From Tenebrio molitor (taxonomy: Eukaryota; Arthropoda; Insecta; Coleoptera; Tenebrionidae), in contig NC_091047.1 of the NCBI RefSeq assembly GCF_963966145.1, positions 30,814,001 through 30,878,000 of the forward strand: a DNA stretch of 64,000 bases, in the 5' to 3' direction. Shown one piece after another: positions 12,570 through 23,139 of this stretch (the stretch's first letter is position 1; each line of letters starts with the position of its first letter). The position numbers and the translations under genes are program-made. The notes below the pieces were generated by a model, which saw only the letters and a list, made by a program, of their open reading frames with translations, was not told the origin of the DNA and did no database searches.

Positions 12570-13232
12570 ATGAGAAGATGCAAGAAACACTCTTTGTTCC
12601 CCTTAATCTTGACGATTTTATTTTTACATACCGTTCGAGCAAATAGTTTTCATGATGGGATTAAGCTTAATTCGGACGAAAGCGGCAGCACTCTCCAACT
12701 AACCGAATTACCCGCCCGTGCCACCGCAAATAACTCAATTTTATTCATTTTAAAATCACGTTCCGGCAAACTAAGCTTGACTAAACGCGACAAGAATTCG
12801 GCCAGTCTGGATTTCGATCCGGCAGGCACTAACGACTCTTACCTCCAATTCGAATCTAACAGCGGTGACTTCGACTCCTGGATGCCGGAAGACTGGGACG
12901 GCAACTACAGTGTGGAGGCTGAAAACATTAGCCTTTCTGAAGAAGAGTTGATGAACAAGTTGTTGGAGCTGATCACCCCGAAGAGCTGGACCTGGGTCTT
13001 GATCATCTTCCACACGCTGGTGTTCGTGATCGGAATTATCGGAAACATTCTGGTTTGTGTCGCCGTCTATAGGAACCACACGATGAGGACCGTGACCAAT
13101 TACTTTATCGTCAACTTGGCCGTCGCCGACTTCCTGGTTATACTCTTCTGCTTGCCGCCATCGGTGGTGTGGGACGTCACGATAACCTGGTTCTTTGGGG
13201 TGGCAATGTGCAAGATCGTTCTTTACTTACAA
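12570..13232 (+). CDS. Neuropeptide GPCR, allatotropin/orexin-receptor type, first coding exon (partial)
   Basis: This is the N-terminal 221 residues of a class A GPCR. Residues 1-25 form a signal peptide with a basic start and a Leu/Ile-rich core. Residues 26-138 are an extracellular tail with N-glycosylation sequons at about 54, 88, 112 and 119. TM1 (about 142-166) has the GN of TM1, and TM2 (about 178-200) has NLAVAD. The loop carries the conserved W-F-G, followed by the TM3 disulfide Cys214. Between the two helices is RNHTMRTVTNYFIVNLAVAD, which is characteristic of orexin receptors and their insect relatives, the allatotropin receptors. Those respond to a peptide that acts on juvenile-hormone glands and muscle. 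The frame runs on into the intron, but CAA|GTAAGT at 13233 is an ideal donor, at the point where I expect a phase-0 intron (after KIVLYLQ). The DRY region and TM3-7 were not found in the window. An unassigned orexin-like receptor is the main alternative. Confidence 0.78.
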
Positions 13233-13238
13233 GTAAGT
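13233..13238 (+). other. Splice donor (GTAAGT) after the GPCR exon
   Basis: GTAAGT matches the donor consensus exactly. Protein similarity to the receptor family stops here, and the open frame beyond it (to 13328) loses all family resemblance. This shows that the end of the frame is intronic read-through. Confidence 0.85.
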
Positions 13239-13589
13239 TCCTTAATTGATCATAACCCGTGGTATCTGACGTTTCAACTACTTACAAAGCTGAAATTGTC
13301 TTTCTACTCCTATTGTACAAAACTGTAATTGTTAAAGTGTTTTTTATTGGATAACAGGGTTCACAACCGCATCCCGTTGTGTAATACTAATAATTTAAAA
13401 ACTCGCAGGTGGTGGCTAGCTATTACTCACTCATTCGCCTCCGGCTCGTGACACAAATTCACCCTCATGACTTCATGAGTAATAGTCATCGTTATCATAT
13501 TTTTTGACATTATTTGTAAGAGAATTTTAAAAACGCAACAGAAAAACTACCTCTGCCACCCCAAACACGTGGCTCATAAATTATGTTCT

Positions 13590-14440
13590 GAAAGGTCCTT
13601 GACTCGGGGGTGATTTTTAACAGTTCCACAGGCGAGAGAGTCAGTGTGGGCTTGGCAGCTGAAACCGACGGGCTGTCCAAGGTACGAGTACGAGAGTGAC
13701 GGCAGGTGAATAATTGTGATCCGGAAGTGGTGTAGTGAATAGAGATACAGTTACCAGGTGTGTTGGTAACTGGGTGATAGCAGGTTTGGGCAACCTGGGC
13801 TATAGATCAGTACCTTAATGCGTAAAACCTCCCTATACCATGGTATGATTCCTGAGCACCGGATGTCCGGGTGGGGCACCTTTGGCTCATGACACGGCTA
13901 GGCCGTTGACCGGGCGCGTTTCGTAGAGACGGCTGGTGGTGGCAACCAAATGCACCGATCATACGTGCTTGATTAAAAGGTTGTGAGGTCATCCCGGTCC
14001 CCAGGTACTAAGGGGAACTAGTGACGTATGGAAGTGGGTTGTAGGCTCATACTCTGGCCGTGGCGGTCTTCCTCTGTGGAGACTGCGGGCGGGCTGTGCA
14101 CCCCAAACTGCACACGGGGCTATTACAGGTGCTACTAGAACATCCAACGCAATCCCGGAACGTAGCGCTCTGAAGACGACGCCCGTGGTTCGAGCCCCTC
14201 ATCATGATCGGGCTAGGGGGAGGAATCCCCCGGGTGAGTCACTGTATGACCTTGATTCGCGACAGATGTGTCAGGTGTTTATCATTTACATGTGTGTACC
14301 GTCCCATTGAGCAAACCCGAGTCCGGACCTGTGCTTTACCCTTTGAATGACTGAATGAGGTGGAGGTGAGTCCGATTGTAGATTATCGACTGTAGCTGAG
14401 ATTGTCTAATTTAATGTGTACCGATGAGTCTGATCGATTA
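13590..14440 (+). repeat. GC-rich island, possible retroelement 5' region or SINE-like sequence
   Basis: About 850 bp is strikingly richer in G and C than its AT-rich surroundings and lies inside the probable GPCR intron. It has no long open frame. It contains several short inverted motifs (for example GGGGGAGGAATCCCCC near 14215) and a Pol III B-box-like GGTTCGAGCCC at about 14187, preceded by an A-box-like TAGCGCTCTGA. It resembles the untranslated 5' region of a non-LTR retrotransposon or a tRNA-derived SINE. I recognise no specific family. Confidence 0.35.
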
Positions 14441-14615
14441 ATTATCAAATATTGAGGGATAACGCCCTTGGGCAAAAATCAAGTCTTACATATTATTAAA
14501 ATAATATATGTGTTTATCGATTTTGCCAATCTTTTGTTAGAAGGTTCTCGAATGTCAAATTAATTTTGGCCACAAGTTTAAATCGCCAAGATACGATTTT
14601 TTTTAGGATTACATA

Positions 14616-15474
14616 GCGGGTGTCCACTCTCAAAGTCGAACATAGGCAATTAACACTGTGCATTCAGTTTAAATAAAAAAAATTTTTTTTATTTTTAGTT
14701 ATGCCATTATTTCGATACATCAAAGTAAATTAGTTGATGATAAATCTAAATAATTTGCTGAATTTAAATTTCCCTTTATTTCAAATGTTATTAAAAATCC
14801 CAGCCCAAATATGAATTTTTTGAGGATACCGAGTTCTAGTAGGAATATTTACTCGAGGGTTTTCTTGAGCCCAATATCGCATGTTTTGAACATTTGGTTC
14901 GTTATTTAGTGTAAAAGTAGATTCTTCTGTGAAGCAAATTGTCGACAGAAAGCGACGATCATTAGCACGCTCCTATATTTCATAACAGGTTTCACTTTTA
15001 CTTTCTTCATCAACAGCAAAAATCTGTTGATGACACTGTGTCTTGTAGGGATGATATTTGTACTTCCTGAGGATATTCAGTATCCGCGATTTACCTAGAT
15101 AAACTTACTTCAAGAGAAATTTGTCTTAATCTGTATGGAGTAACTATTCATTTTTCCGTAAATAATTTTGACAGTAATTTACCGAAATTCGCTGACTTAA
15201 CCCAACAAATTACTAAATTTTTTGACAAATGCTGTCCAATTTGAAAATCATGGCATGTCATATTTAAAAATCGCCCAGTTTTAAATTAGTATTAAAATAA
15301 AAATAGCACCTACAATCTTATTATTAGTATCATTTAAAGCGCAATAATTTTATCTTTCTATTGATACCATTACCTTACCTGTAAGTGTGTAAGTTCAATT
15401 GGCGAGCACGAATCAGCAAAAACGTTCAATACAATGTTAATCGCCTATGTTCGAGTTTGAGAATGCACAGGCTG
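14616..15474 (-). mobile_element. Internally deleted mariner/Tc-type transposon
   Basis: The ends form imperfect inverted repeats: CAAAGTCGAACATAGGC on the left and GCCTATGTTCGAGTTTG on the right, extending to TA-flanked tips. The internal antisense strand retains a piece of transposase at 14784-14972. The element is about 860 bp, too short for the full protein, so it is a decayed deletion copy. Confidence 0.75.
14784..14972 (-). pseudogene. Transposase catalytic-core fragment
   Basis: A 63-codon open stretch contains FCTEES-like text (ICFTEESTFTLN), then NVQNMRYWAQENPR and RYPQKIHIWAG. This is the block around the first catalytic acidic residue of mariner/Tc-type transposases common in insects. 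The pattern F-S/T-D-E-x-x-F is followed about 20 residues later by RYW--ENP and then YPQK+-+WAG. In this copy the usual Asp before Glu is itself Glu, so it is probably catalytically dead. There is no start codon and no downstream second catalytic block. Confidence 0.72.
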
Positions 15475-15796
15475 TATATGCAATTTATTGTATAAAGGCT
15501 AAGTTTTTAAATAATCTAATACCGAATAATATTAAAAAACTTGTTTAAACTTCCATTCTGTTTTATACAAACACGGATTAAGACTTATTTTCCGTAACGT
15601 TATTTATAGTATAATTCAGAATAAGTGGCATCGCGGTAGGCGTGGATTATCTAAGTGAGTTTTGTGTTATGTCAAAAAATTTACTAAACATGTGAAACCG
15701 TCATTACTTTATTTTGAGATTATGCGTCACATTATTTTGACATGGTTTTGACCCACAGCAGAGATAACCCACGGTTTTTGAAGTGAAAACTTTTTT

Positions 15797-16070
15797 AGGC
15801 GCACCGGGACATTATTCCCGAGAAGTAAATTAGTTTCACCGTCACGCATCACGTCACAAGCTCCGAGGTGAAAGACTCATTCGAATAAGTTCGGGGGAAC
15901 CGAGCTTAGCCGAGCAAAACGAGAAACGGTCAGCTGTGCGTCACTTCCAAATCTTCATTGCGTTTTCATCGTGTTTTCATTGTGTGGCAACGTCAGTGCA
16001 GAACTGCCGGAGTAGCCACATAAGGAAAAAAAATATTGTAAATTCACAGATGGATATAGTATTTAGTAAT
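15797..16070 (+). repeat. Dispersed repeat family E, copy 1
   Basis: It contains CTGTGCGTCACTTCC, GCAGAACTGC and CACAGATGGATATAG blocks, in the same order as a copy at 61128-61400. The two copies share most positions across about 270 bp with small indels. The right end abuts the transposon at 16077. It is noncoding. Confidence 0.68.
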
Positions 16071-16538
16071 AATATACAGGGTGTCTCAGCTAAGACTTTC
16101 GAGCCTAATATCTTGCGAATGGATTTTTATGAAATTTAAAATACAGATATTTTAGACGGTGCAGGTTTAAACCTTATTATTACTAGTGTAAATTAGTGAT
16201 AATAAAATGACCTCAAGTTCAAAAATGTAATTTTAGGACATGTTTCTTTTATTGAAAATTAAGGACAATCATTATTGGATTGTTAAACATTAAAAAATAG
16301 GTGTCTACATAAACAATTAACTAAATCACTCGTCTGATTCAACGAAAAGATTAGAGTTTGTTGTTAAAAATTTGATCTAAATTTTGAAGGTATTTGAGCA
16401 GTCACCTTTTGAAACAATTAATGAAAAGTTGCCAAGCAACATTTTGTACACCCCTTAAAATCTGTCAAAAGTGGGCATGCTTTATTAGAAAAGTCAAATT
16501 GTATAAATTAATTGAAAATATTCTGAAAATACACTACA

Positions 16539-16634
16539 ATGGCAGAAATTTCAATATTGTTGAAAAAGGAAACAATTTTTGCCTATGGAGAGTGTCGTAA
16601 GAACTTCAATGACACAGTTCGTTTTCTCGTGTAA
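16539..16634 (+). pseudogene. Transposon helix-turn-helix N-terminus (DUF4817-like)
   Basis: A 31-codon frame reads MAEISILLKKETIFAYGECR and continues to NDTVRFLV before a stop. The same frame resumes with RYPNVGF and then a decayed RIVNLFED segment. This is the pattern of the N-terminal helix-turn-helix that precedes insect mariner-like transposases: a +-IF-YG-C+-N---A+-FL+E+-P-- core, a second short helix, then a conserved TGS turn. Stops and frame changes show it is nonfunctional. Confidence 0.5.
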
Positions 16635-16829
16635 CGTTATCCAAATGTAGGTTTTACAAAATGTAAGGTTTAGAGAATCGTCAATTTATTTGAAGACAGG
16701 AAGCGTACGTGAACTAAATTACCTTGCTAAAATATCCCGATCGTGTTTTAGTCCTTTATCGCAGAATTAAAACGTCCAGTATAATAAATTACGTCCAAAT
16801 GTTGTCTTTAACTTTGTAAGAAAAAAACT

Positions 16830-17264
16830 TTATATTAATAACATAATTACATAACATTTTTGTTTTATAATACAAAAATTTCCGATAATATCTACATATT
16901 GCGGAATCTGGAGAAGTGCCCCGAATGCTTGCAGCGTTTCCACGTTGAATGGCAAGAGAAGGAATTTCTTTGATTTTGAATCGCCTGATTCCGCGTTAAG
17001 TCGGTTTCCGATGACATTAATGAAATCGATGGCCTCTTTGTAAGTGTTTGTAAGGTTAGAAAGATAAATGTCAAATATGTCACTTGGGTTTGTGCGAAGA
17101 GGGGTGACAAAAATTCGGCGATAGTGCGCGTTTGTTTCACACGCGTCTACGTTTTTACATCTGCAACCACGTTTAACACAATTTTTTTCTTTTTTCTTGC
17201 AAACCGGACGACTTTCAAGGACAAGTATCTCTTTACAGCATTTTTTATTTTTATTGACGATCAA
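16830..17264 (-). CDS. Uncharacterised 144-residue frame inside a transposon
   Basis: I do not recognise this protein. Residues 8-45 are rich in Cys and Lys (CCKE, VCKKK, NCVKRGCRCKN, ACETN), which suggests a metal-binding or DNA-binding segment. A less distinctive region follows, with DIFDIYLSNLTNTYKEAIDF and a short hydrophobic tail. The frame ends within AT-rich sequence and lies antisense to the helix-turn-helix fragment. It may be the tail of another transposase or a chance frame, and I see no promoter or conserved neighbour. Confidence 0.25.
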   Translation of the reverse strand: MIVNKNKKCCKEILVLESRPVCKKKEKNCVKRGCRCKNVDACETNAHYRRIFVTPLRTNPSDIFDIYLSNLTNTYKEAIDFINVIGNRLNAESGDSKSKKFLLLPFNVETLQAFGALLQIPQYVDIIGNFCIIKQKCYVIMLLI

Positions 17265-17450
17265 TTTTTTGATATAAATCTTAAGTGATTCAACATTTTA
17301 AAAGGCATGTAAAAATTACGTTTTGAAGACTTGAGTTATGGCATTAATGGGATTTTACTCTTCACCGTCTAAAATATCTGCATTTTAAATTTCATAAAAA
17401 TCCGTTGGAAAATAACCGAGATATTAATCTCGAAAATCTTAGCTGAGACT

Positions 17451-19777
17451 TAAAATCAATTACGAACGTCATAGAAGTTTTATTTCTGTCGTGCGGTCTT
17501 AACCACGCAGTCTTTTTTTACACTTTTCGTAAATGAAACAAAGAAATTCCCAAATACAAAAAAAAAAATATAAGAAAATAAACACAGAACGATTCGAACG
17601 ATAATGTCAAAACCAAATTAACAGCGAAAGATACCAACAGCGTCCAAACTAGGGTATTATTTACAAGGGTCTTGCTGCCAACGTAAATTTGAATTTCTAA
17701 CGTCTACCGCGATAAAATTTAAATATGTATTATTGTTAATAATTTTTTCTGAGTTGGGTTTTACTCCAGGTGTTGTCTGATTTGTAGTTACTCATGCCGT
17801 CGTTTATTGTCAAACAATGTATAAAAAGATCTGAATGTCTCTTCGCTTTCTGTTTGTGCTATGGAAACAGTTGGAAAAATAATTATTACATTCAGCACCA
17901 AAAAGCGATCCTGTGGCAGTATGGTGGCCTGAATTATCATATCCCAGAGATGATTCGATAACAATTATGTAGTCCTCCAGTTGCGCCTCTTCTAACAAGG
18001 CGTTCGTCAACTTGAAAACGCTATCTTAACTGCTTAGGTGCTAAAAGTTTTTGGTAACAGCGTCGATTTTAAAGGACACGTTCTGAGAAGTTTGTCAACT
18101 ACAAACTCGAGAGGATTACAAATATTTATATAACTTGGTTCGCAAATCGGGGATGAAGTGAAACGGATTAGGCGACAGTTGGGGGGATGAGTAGTGATTG
18201 TGACATGTGAGGAGAGTGGTCACGATTACATGATTATAATTCGCTTAATTTTAAATAGGTTCAATATTGGCTCATACCTGTACTGGAATTTACCTAGAGT
18301 GGAAGCTGAATCAGAATGTATTATTTAATCGATCTGTTGAACGTGGCAACACAAAGAGATTTATGCCGTATTATTAGAATTACTGTAAAACAGTTTAATA
18401 TTAGGTACGCCTCGTTAGCGGAGAAGTGTGATTAATTAAATGGATTGATTGAGCGAGTGTTTCACTCAAAAATATTATTAATTGGAAATAATTGAGATAC
18501 TTGGCGGAAAAAGCGCAAATCGTGGACAAAAGCCAATGGTTGGTTGTTTTAGTGGGAAAGGGTAATTAACTCGAGCACTTTATTCTTTTCAACTGATTCA
18601 GCGACTAGGATTTCTAACTGGAAGAGTATGCTGGCTTTTTCCAGACGTTCATAACTAAACCAGTCACGGCCGAAATGATATTTCCAAATCTTTCGATTCG
18701 AACACATTTTTTGTTCTCACCTGAATGTTGACGTCGGCAATTTTTCGTGTTTCACCATTGTTAAAGAAGCAGTCACGATCCGAGCACTTTTTGTCTCCCC
18801 ATTAGGAGGATGGTCTCTAGGGCTTCCCATCGGACAAGCGTGGAATTAAGAGGAATAAAATGTGTCATGAGCAATGACATTCTGAAGATGTTATGAGCAA
18901 ATCGAATAATTCGTAGCGACCTGCTGCCTCTATCGTTTATCTAATAGTATTTTTAGACGCTGTAGTCAAATCTAATAGTGTTGTCTCTTCTGTTACCGCA
19001 GTTTTTGTTTCACTATGAACAGAAATATGGGGGAAAACGACTGGGATTGATATGTATAGTTATAACAAAAGTCTGGAACTCTTAAAAAATGTTTCATGAT
19101 TTCACTCCTAGTAGGGACTTACCAACTGGGCAGTTTTTCTTTGTATGTCTCTGATTAAACACTAGGTAGATGAAGCGATTTTTAATTAGAAGTGAACGCC
19201 CTCTGTTAATACGACGAAAACTAATGTAATAAAATTGTTTGCTTTATTAGGTGGATGCGCACTTTCCTATGTTGTGTGGTTGCAACGTTGACGAAATTCT
19301 TAGATGACCGTCATATAAACAGAGGTAAAGATATATTTACCTACCTACTATTCAAAGTGGATTCTTGAATTCATGCCGAAAGCAAACGAAATCAATCAGC
19401 TCTTTAACCCTCAGATTTCCAAAGCTATAAGAAACTTTACGTCTCTTCATGTGCCGCATCATTCCGATAAAAACTAGTGCCGCCAATAAGGGCACATAAA
19501 CCAGTTGCATTTGAAAGCAAATCGTGATTTATCCACAGATGGAGGATTTATCTTGATTCGAAAGCGATGGAGAACGGATCAACTTTGATGTCGTTTTCTT
19601 TTGTTATAAAAGACAAATACACTTTATGGTTGTTTATTCCCGTGAAAAACAAAATTCTACAATATTTTTCAATAAGATAATTCTCCGGAGATAGAACAGA
19701 AAGCCACAAACGGAAATGTGTCGTCAGACTTATATGAAACTTTTTTCACGTGTCTGTCAACGATCCATAACCCCATT
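17451..19777. other. Noncoding sequence, probably intronic or intergenic
   Basis: No recognisable exon, inverted repeat or shared repeat was found in about 2.3 kb. The missing GPCR exons could lie anywhere from 13233 onward, but I found no TM3-TM7 signature here. Confidence 0.35.
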
Positions 19778-19860
19778 AATGGGTGGTTTTATGCTTTGCC
19801 CCGTACCACAGTTAATTGATAGCGGTGGGCACTGGCGGAGCCTTCCCGACTATGAGCTCT
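19778..19860 (-). repeat. Short dispersed repeat family F, copy 1
   Basis: The reverse complement aligns with 59730-59815 over about 85 bp. Shared blocks are CCGCCA-TG-CCACC, TTA-CTGTGGT and ACCCATTAATGGGG. The other copy ends in a short tandem repeat, suggesting a retroposon 3' end. Confidence 0.65.
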
Positions 19861-20465
19861 CCAAGAAACGGATAAGAATGAACACACTTTTAAAACAATT
19901 TTAGAAAAAAATGGCTTGGCGAATAGCTATTTGTGCAACAAGTTAGGCAATGTATTTTTTTCGCATTAGGAATGGAATTTTTGATCGAGGCGATTAAAAA
20001 CATGCCGTATACGGAAAAAATCGATTTCCTACGCATTGCACCCATGATTTTTTCTACTGCACTTTGGAAAAATAAATAAATTCGGATATTTTCAATTTTT
20101 CTGTAATTATTTCTAAATTAAAAAGTAGAATCAAAATTGTTCTGTTTTCGTTATTATAAAGAAACAATTTTGTTTATTAAAAAAAACAAAGTTTGCAAAC
20201 CCGTTTAAAGTGTTCACTCGAGTAAATTTACGGAAATTCTTTAAAATGTCTGCTATAGTGAATCGTTTGATATTGAAGAATGTGCAAAACAGTACAAATA
20301 TATTGAACGTTTTTCGTGTTAGTTTAAGGAAAGTCTTTAAAAAACATTAATTAATTGTAAATTTTGAAGTTATCTTTGACATATTTCAAATTACATATCT
20401 CAGAAAACTTTTAATGTTGAAATATTATTTTTTTCCCATGAAATTACTTTTTTTCGTGACTTCTC
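19861..20465. other. AT-rich noncoding stretch
   Basis: I see no gene or repeat that I can support. Confidence 0.4.
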
Positions 20466-20538
20466 CAATTATACGAATATTTGATTATCCGAATGGGGTC
20501 CAGTCCCAATTGATTCGTATAATTGGAGTTCTACTGTA
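20466..20538 (-). mobile_element. Pogo/Tigger-like terminal segment
   Basis: On the reverse strand the segment starts CAGTAGAACTCCAATTATAC next to TA. It continues with GGACCCCATTCGGATAATCA and a second copy of the ATTATACGAAT/ATTCGTATAAT motif. The CAGT-AAACTCC-ATTATCCGAA style is typical of pogo/Tigger terminal inverted repeats. No partner end or transposase was found, so this is probably a solo relic. Confidence 0.5.
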
Positions 20539-20834
20539 TATAAATTTTCTCGGTTACCTATATTATACCTAACTTGACATCTGTCAAATCAAAGTTAACC
20601 TCAAAATTTACAATAAATTGATGTTTTTTAGGACTTTGCCCAAACGAACACGAAACATGTTATTCAATATTGGTGCGCTGTCAGTTTTCAGGTATAGTCC
20701 ATTTTTTTATTATAATCCGATGAGCTTAGTACGAATCAAGAAGCCGACATGACCTGAGTCTGTTTTCGACATTTGACAGCAGTGCATGGTGCTACTAATA
20801 AGTAATAAGTATTTGAAAATTTATATTGGCATCT

Positions 20835-21018
20835 AAAGCTTGTTTGACACGATGCTAAATTTCGTAGTACATTTGTTAGAAAATGAGAGAGACCCTCGAC
20901 AGGACCAATGAACGATCAGGATCATAGTCTGTGTTTGTCAGATCCTGATCGTTCATTGGTCCTCTCTCATTTACTAGTAAATTTTCTCAAAAATTTAGTA
21001 TCGTGTCAAACAAGCTTT
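20835..21018. repeat. Foldback element with two nested inverted blocks
   Basis: The outer arms are AAAGCTTGTTTGACACGATG and its near complement ending at 21018. The inner arms are GGACCAATGAACGATCAGGA and its exact complement. The loop is about 20 bases. Such a long, well-conserved hairpin is consistent with a recent MITE/foldback insertion. Confidence 0.8.
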
Positions 21019-21133
21019 AAGACAACTATCATTACAAATTTCAATTTTTGAGATTTTGAGTTGTGTTCTTTCGTGCTTTCATAATTTTTCCGCAAATTTA
21101 TTCCTCCGTTTTCATTTTGTGTAATAGTAATTT

Positions 21134-21251
21134 ATTATACGAGTTTTATAAGACACCATTTTGTCCCACGCGTTTTTTAGAGCACGAGGAGCGCAGCGAC
21201 GAGTGCTATAAACAAACAAGTGCGAGAAAATGGCTTATAAAACGAGTATAA
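21134..21251. repeat. Foldback hairpin with CG-rich centre (2)
   Basis: TTATACGAGTTTTATAAG on the left pairs with CTTATAAAACGAGTATAA on the right. The centre is GCACGAGGAGCGCAGCGACG followed by AGTGC. The middle parts of the arms are mismatched. Confidence 0.75.
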
Positions 21252-22454
21252 TACAATATTTTTTCTATTTTGCCCCTTAAATTGAAAAAAAGTTTAAAAC
21301 ATAATGCTGGGAAAATTATATTTGGCAAATATAAGGGTTGGTAACGCTGGAAATAGACGAACAATTGTAAGTTTTGAATTTAAAGTGTCGTGAAGTGCAG
21401 TGATCACCTAGCAACAACTCACCATGAGTCACTGCCAACATTAAAAATTTAAGTAAATGTTCTTGAAACGCGTATCGAAAAGAGCTCCTTTCGAAACCCG
21501 TTTGAGTGTTATACTGACTATGTTATAGGTGCAAAATAGAAAAAATATATTAAAAGTTGTTGACAACAACACTAAACACCCAGGTTTGGATTGTCTTTCT
21601 TTCGAAGTCTAAGAGTCGTAGCGTACGCTCTTGGCCCCCTCTCTACATTTCTCGATCGAAAAGTACCATTTTCCCATAGACGCTGTACAACAGCCGGAAA
21701 CTTTTCGCCTTAAGGCAACACCATCTGAACTTCTGTAACAAAGGACCATATCGGTCATTTCACTATTGGTATAATTTTCCACGATAATGAGAATGACACA
21801 CTGAGACACAAAATTACAAGCCGAAGGTATAGCACTGAGAGCAACTAATTTGCACGTGGTACTAGCACCCGCGATAATAAAATCTCTATAAAACTTAGCA
21901 AAAAAAGTTAATTGTGCAATTTGAAAAAAAAAAGTTGACTATCATCTGTCAAAAACAAAACTCGAGAACAAATATTGGATCAATTCAAATTGTAGCCCAT
22001 TTAAAACGATTTTGTTTGACACTGCATTATTTATTAAAATCGTATGAAAAATAAGAAAGTGACAGCACCAAAGATTTTTCATAATACACCCGGTATTATG
22101 AAAATTTGCTCGAAATTTCCAGTATCTTTTTTCTTTTTTCTCAATTACTTCAACTCAGCAGCAGACTGGAAATTTTGAGCAAGTTTTCAATGTTTTGTAT
22201 CTCAAAAACAGAAAGACTTTTCTCCACAACCGTTAGTGAACGTAATAATTCCGAAATCATTTTTAATATTAGAAAGTAAAAATTCTATAACAAGTAACTG
22301 AATGAATATTCCAGAATTATGCTCAACGATTGCCATGGATTTCAAAACTGTCAGTGTCAGATAACAATGCGATCTGCGGTGTCCTAATTGTTTTGTGACT
22401 TTCTGGTCGTGGAGAATTATTACATGGTCGTGGAGAAAATACAGTCTGCTACTC
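21252..22454. other. AT-rich noncoding stretch
   Basis: No recognisable gene. The open frame at 21609-21809 has no domain. Confidence 0.4.
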
Positions 22455-22548
22455 GGTTAGAATGAAAATTCGATCTACTTGTGGTTCCTCACGCTCGCTA
22501 ACGCTCGCGGTCGGAATCTTCCACTCGTATCGAATTTTCATTCTAACC
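22455..22548. repeat. Foldback hairpin with CG-rich centre (3)
   Basis: The arms are GGTTAGAATGAAAATTCGAT and its complement ATCGAATTTTCATTCTAACC. The centre contains CTCACGCTCGCTAACGCTCG. This is one of the cleanest members of the class. Confidence 0.8.
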
Positions 22549-23139
22549 TCGTTACAGAATATAACACACTGTATAATAAAGAATCGCCTTTTTTTAATCT
22601 GAGATCAAACATCTGCGGAATTCATTAATGTTTGTGTTCAGTTGCGGTTCATTTGACGCGTATTCCATTGAATTGTGGAATCAGATTTGATACTGAAAGA
22701 TTTTTCTTTCATTTCATGCCTAATCCAGGCGATTTTTTACGTTATTTAGCCGTCAGAGTGTGACGAGTAAAAATGTGTGGAAACGATGAAATGTTCTTGT
22801 TGCTTGTTGACATTTATGGATGCGGTCGTCGATCAATGCCACAATGCGACTAAAGTTGTAGCTTAAAATTTTGACACGACTACATTGTTGACATTCGAAT
22901 AGTAAATGAAAGATTAAGGATGAACCTCTATCAAATCGATATCAATCGTCGGGCCGCAAATTTTATTGAATGCGCTTCGCGACAGAAGAAAACGATTTGC
23001 AACGCCTAAAAATGTAATTATGTAGCTACGCATTAGATTTAACCATTGTGTTAGTTAAGAGTGTGATAGTTATGTACAAATATAACTTTGACAGCAAAGT
23101 TTGAGGTTAGGTGACAAAACGTTGTCAATTCCTTCCATC
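22549..23139. promoter_or_regulatory. Probable upstream and 5' UTR region of the carrier gene
   Basis: About 590 bp of moderately complex sequence lies immediately upstream of the carrier start. No TATA box or other decisive promoter element stands out. Assignment rests on position only. Confidence 0.3.

Larger units (their letters stand above)
16077..17450. mobile_element. Decayed mariner/Tc-type transposon with CAGGGTGTCTCAG end
   Basis: The left end is TA followed by CAGGGTGTCTCAGCTAAG. About 85 bp from this end reappear inverted at 17362-17450 (CACCGTCTAAAATATCTGC ... CTTAGCTGAGAC). The right tip is eroded. The element contains a helix-turn-helix fragment at 16539-16634 and an antisense Cys-rich frame at 16830-17264. 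Confidence 0.75.

Noticed and set aside
12771..13079. A 102-residue antisense frame across the GPCR exon
   Set aside because: It is a shadow of the receptor coding sequence, with no domain of its own.
13233..13328. Extension of the GPCR frame past the donor
   Set aside because: Receptor similarity ends at the GTAAGT donor, so this is intron read-through.
14150..14200. Possible tRNA gene from B-box-like GGTTCGAGCCC
   Set aside because: No cloverleaf with acceptor, D and anticodon stems could be formed around it. At most it is a SINE-like remnant.
14417..14450. Possible hammerhead ribozyme core (GATGAG near CGATGAGTCTGATCG)
   Set aside because: The invariant CTGATGA and GAAA elements are not both present at the required spacing.
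23101..23139. Upstream TTG-started extension of the carrier
   Set aside because: A non-ATG start is unlikely here, and the extra 13 codons are not conserved in the family as I know it.
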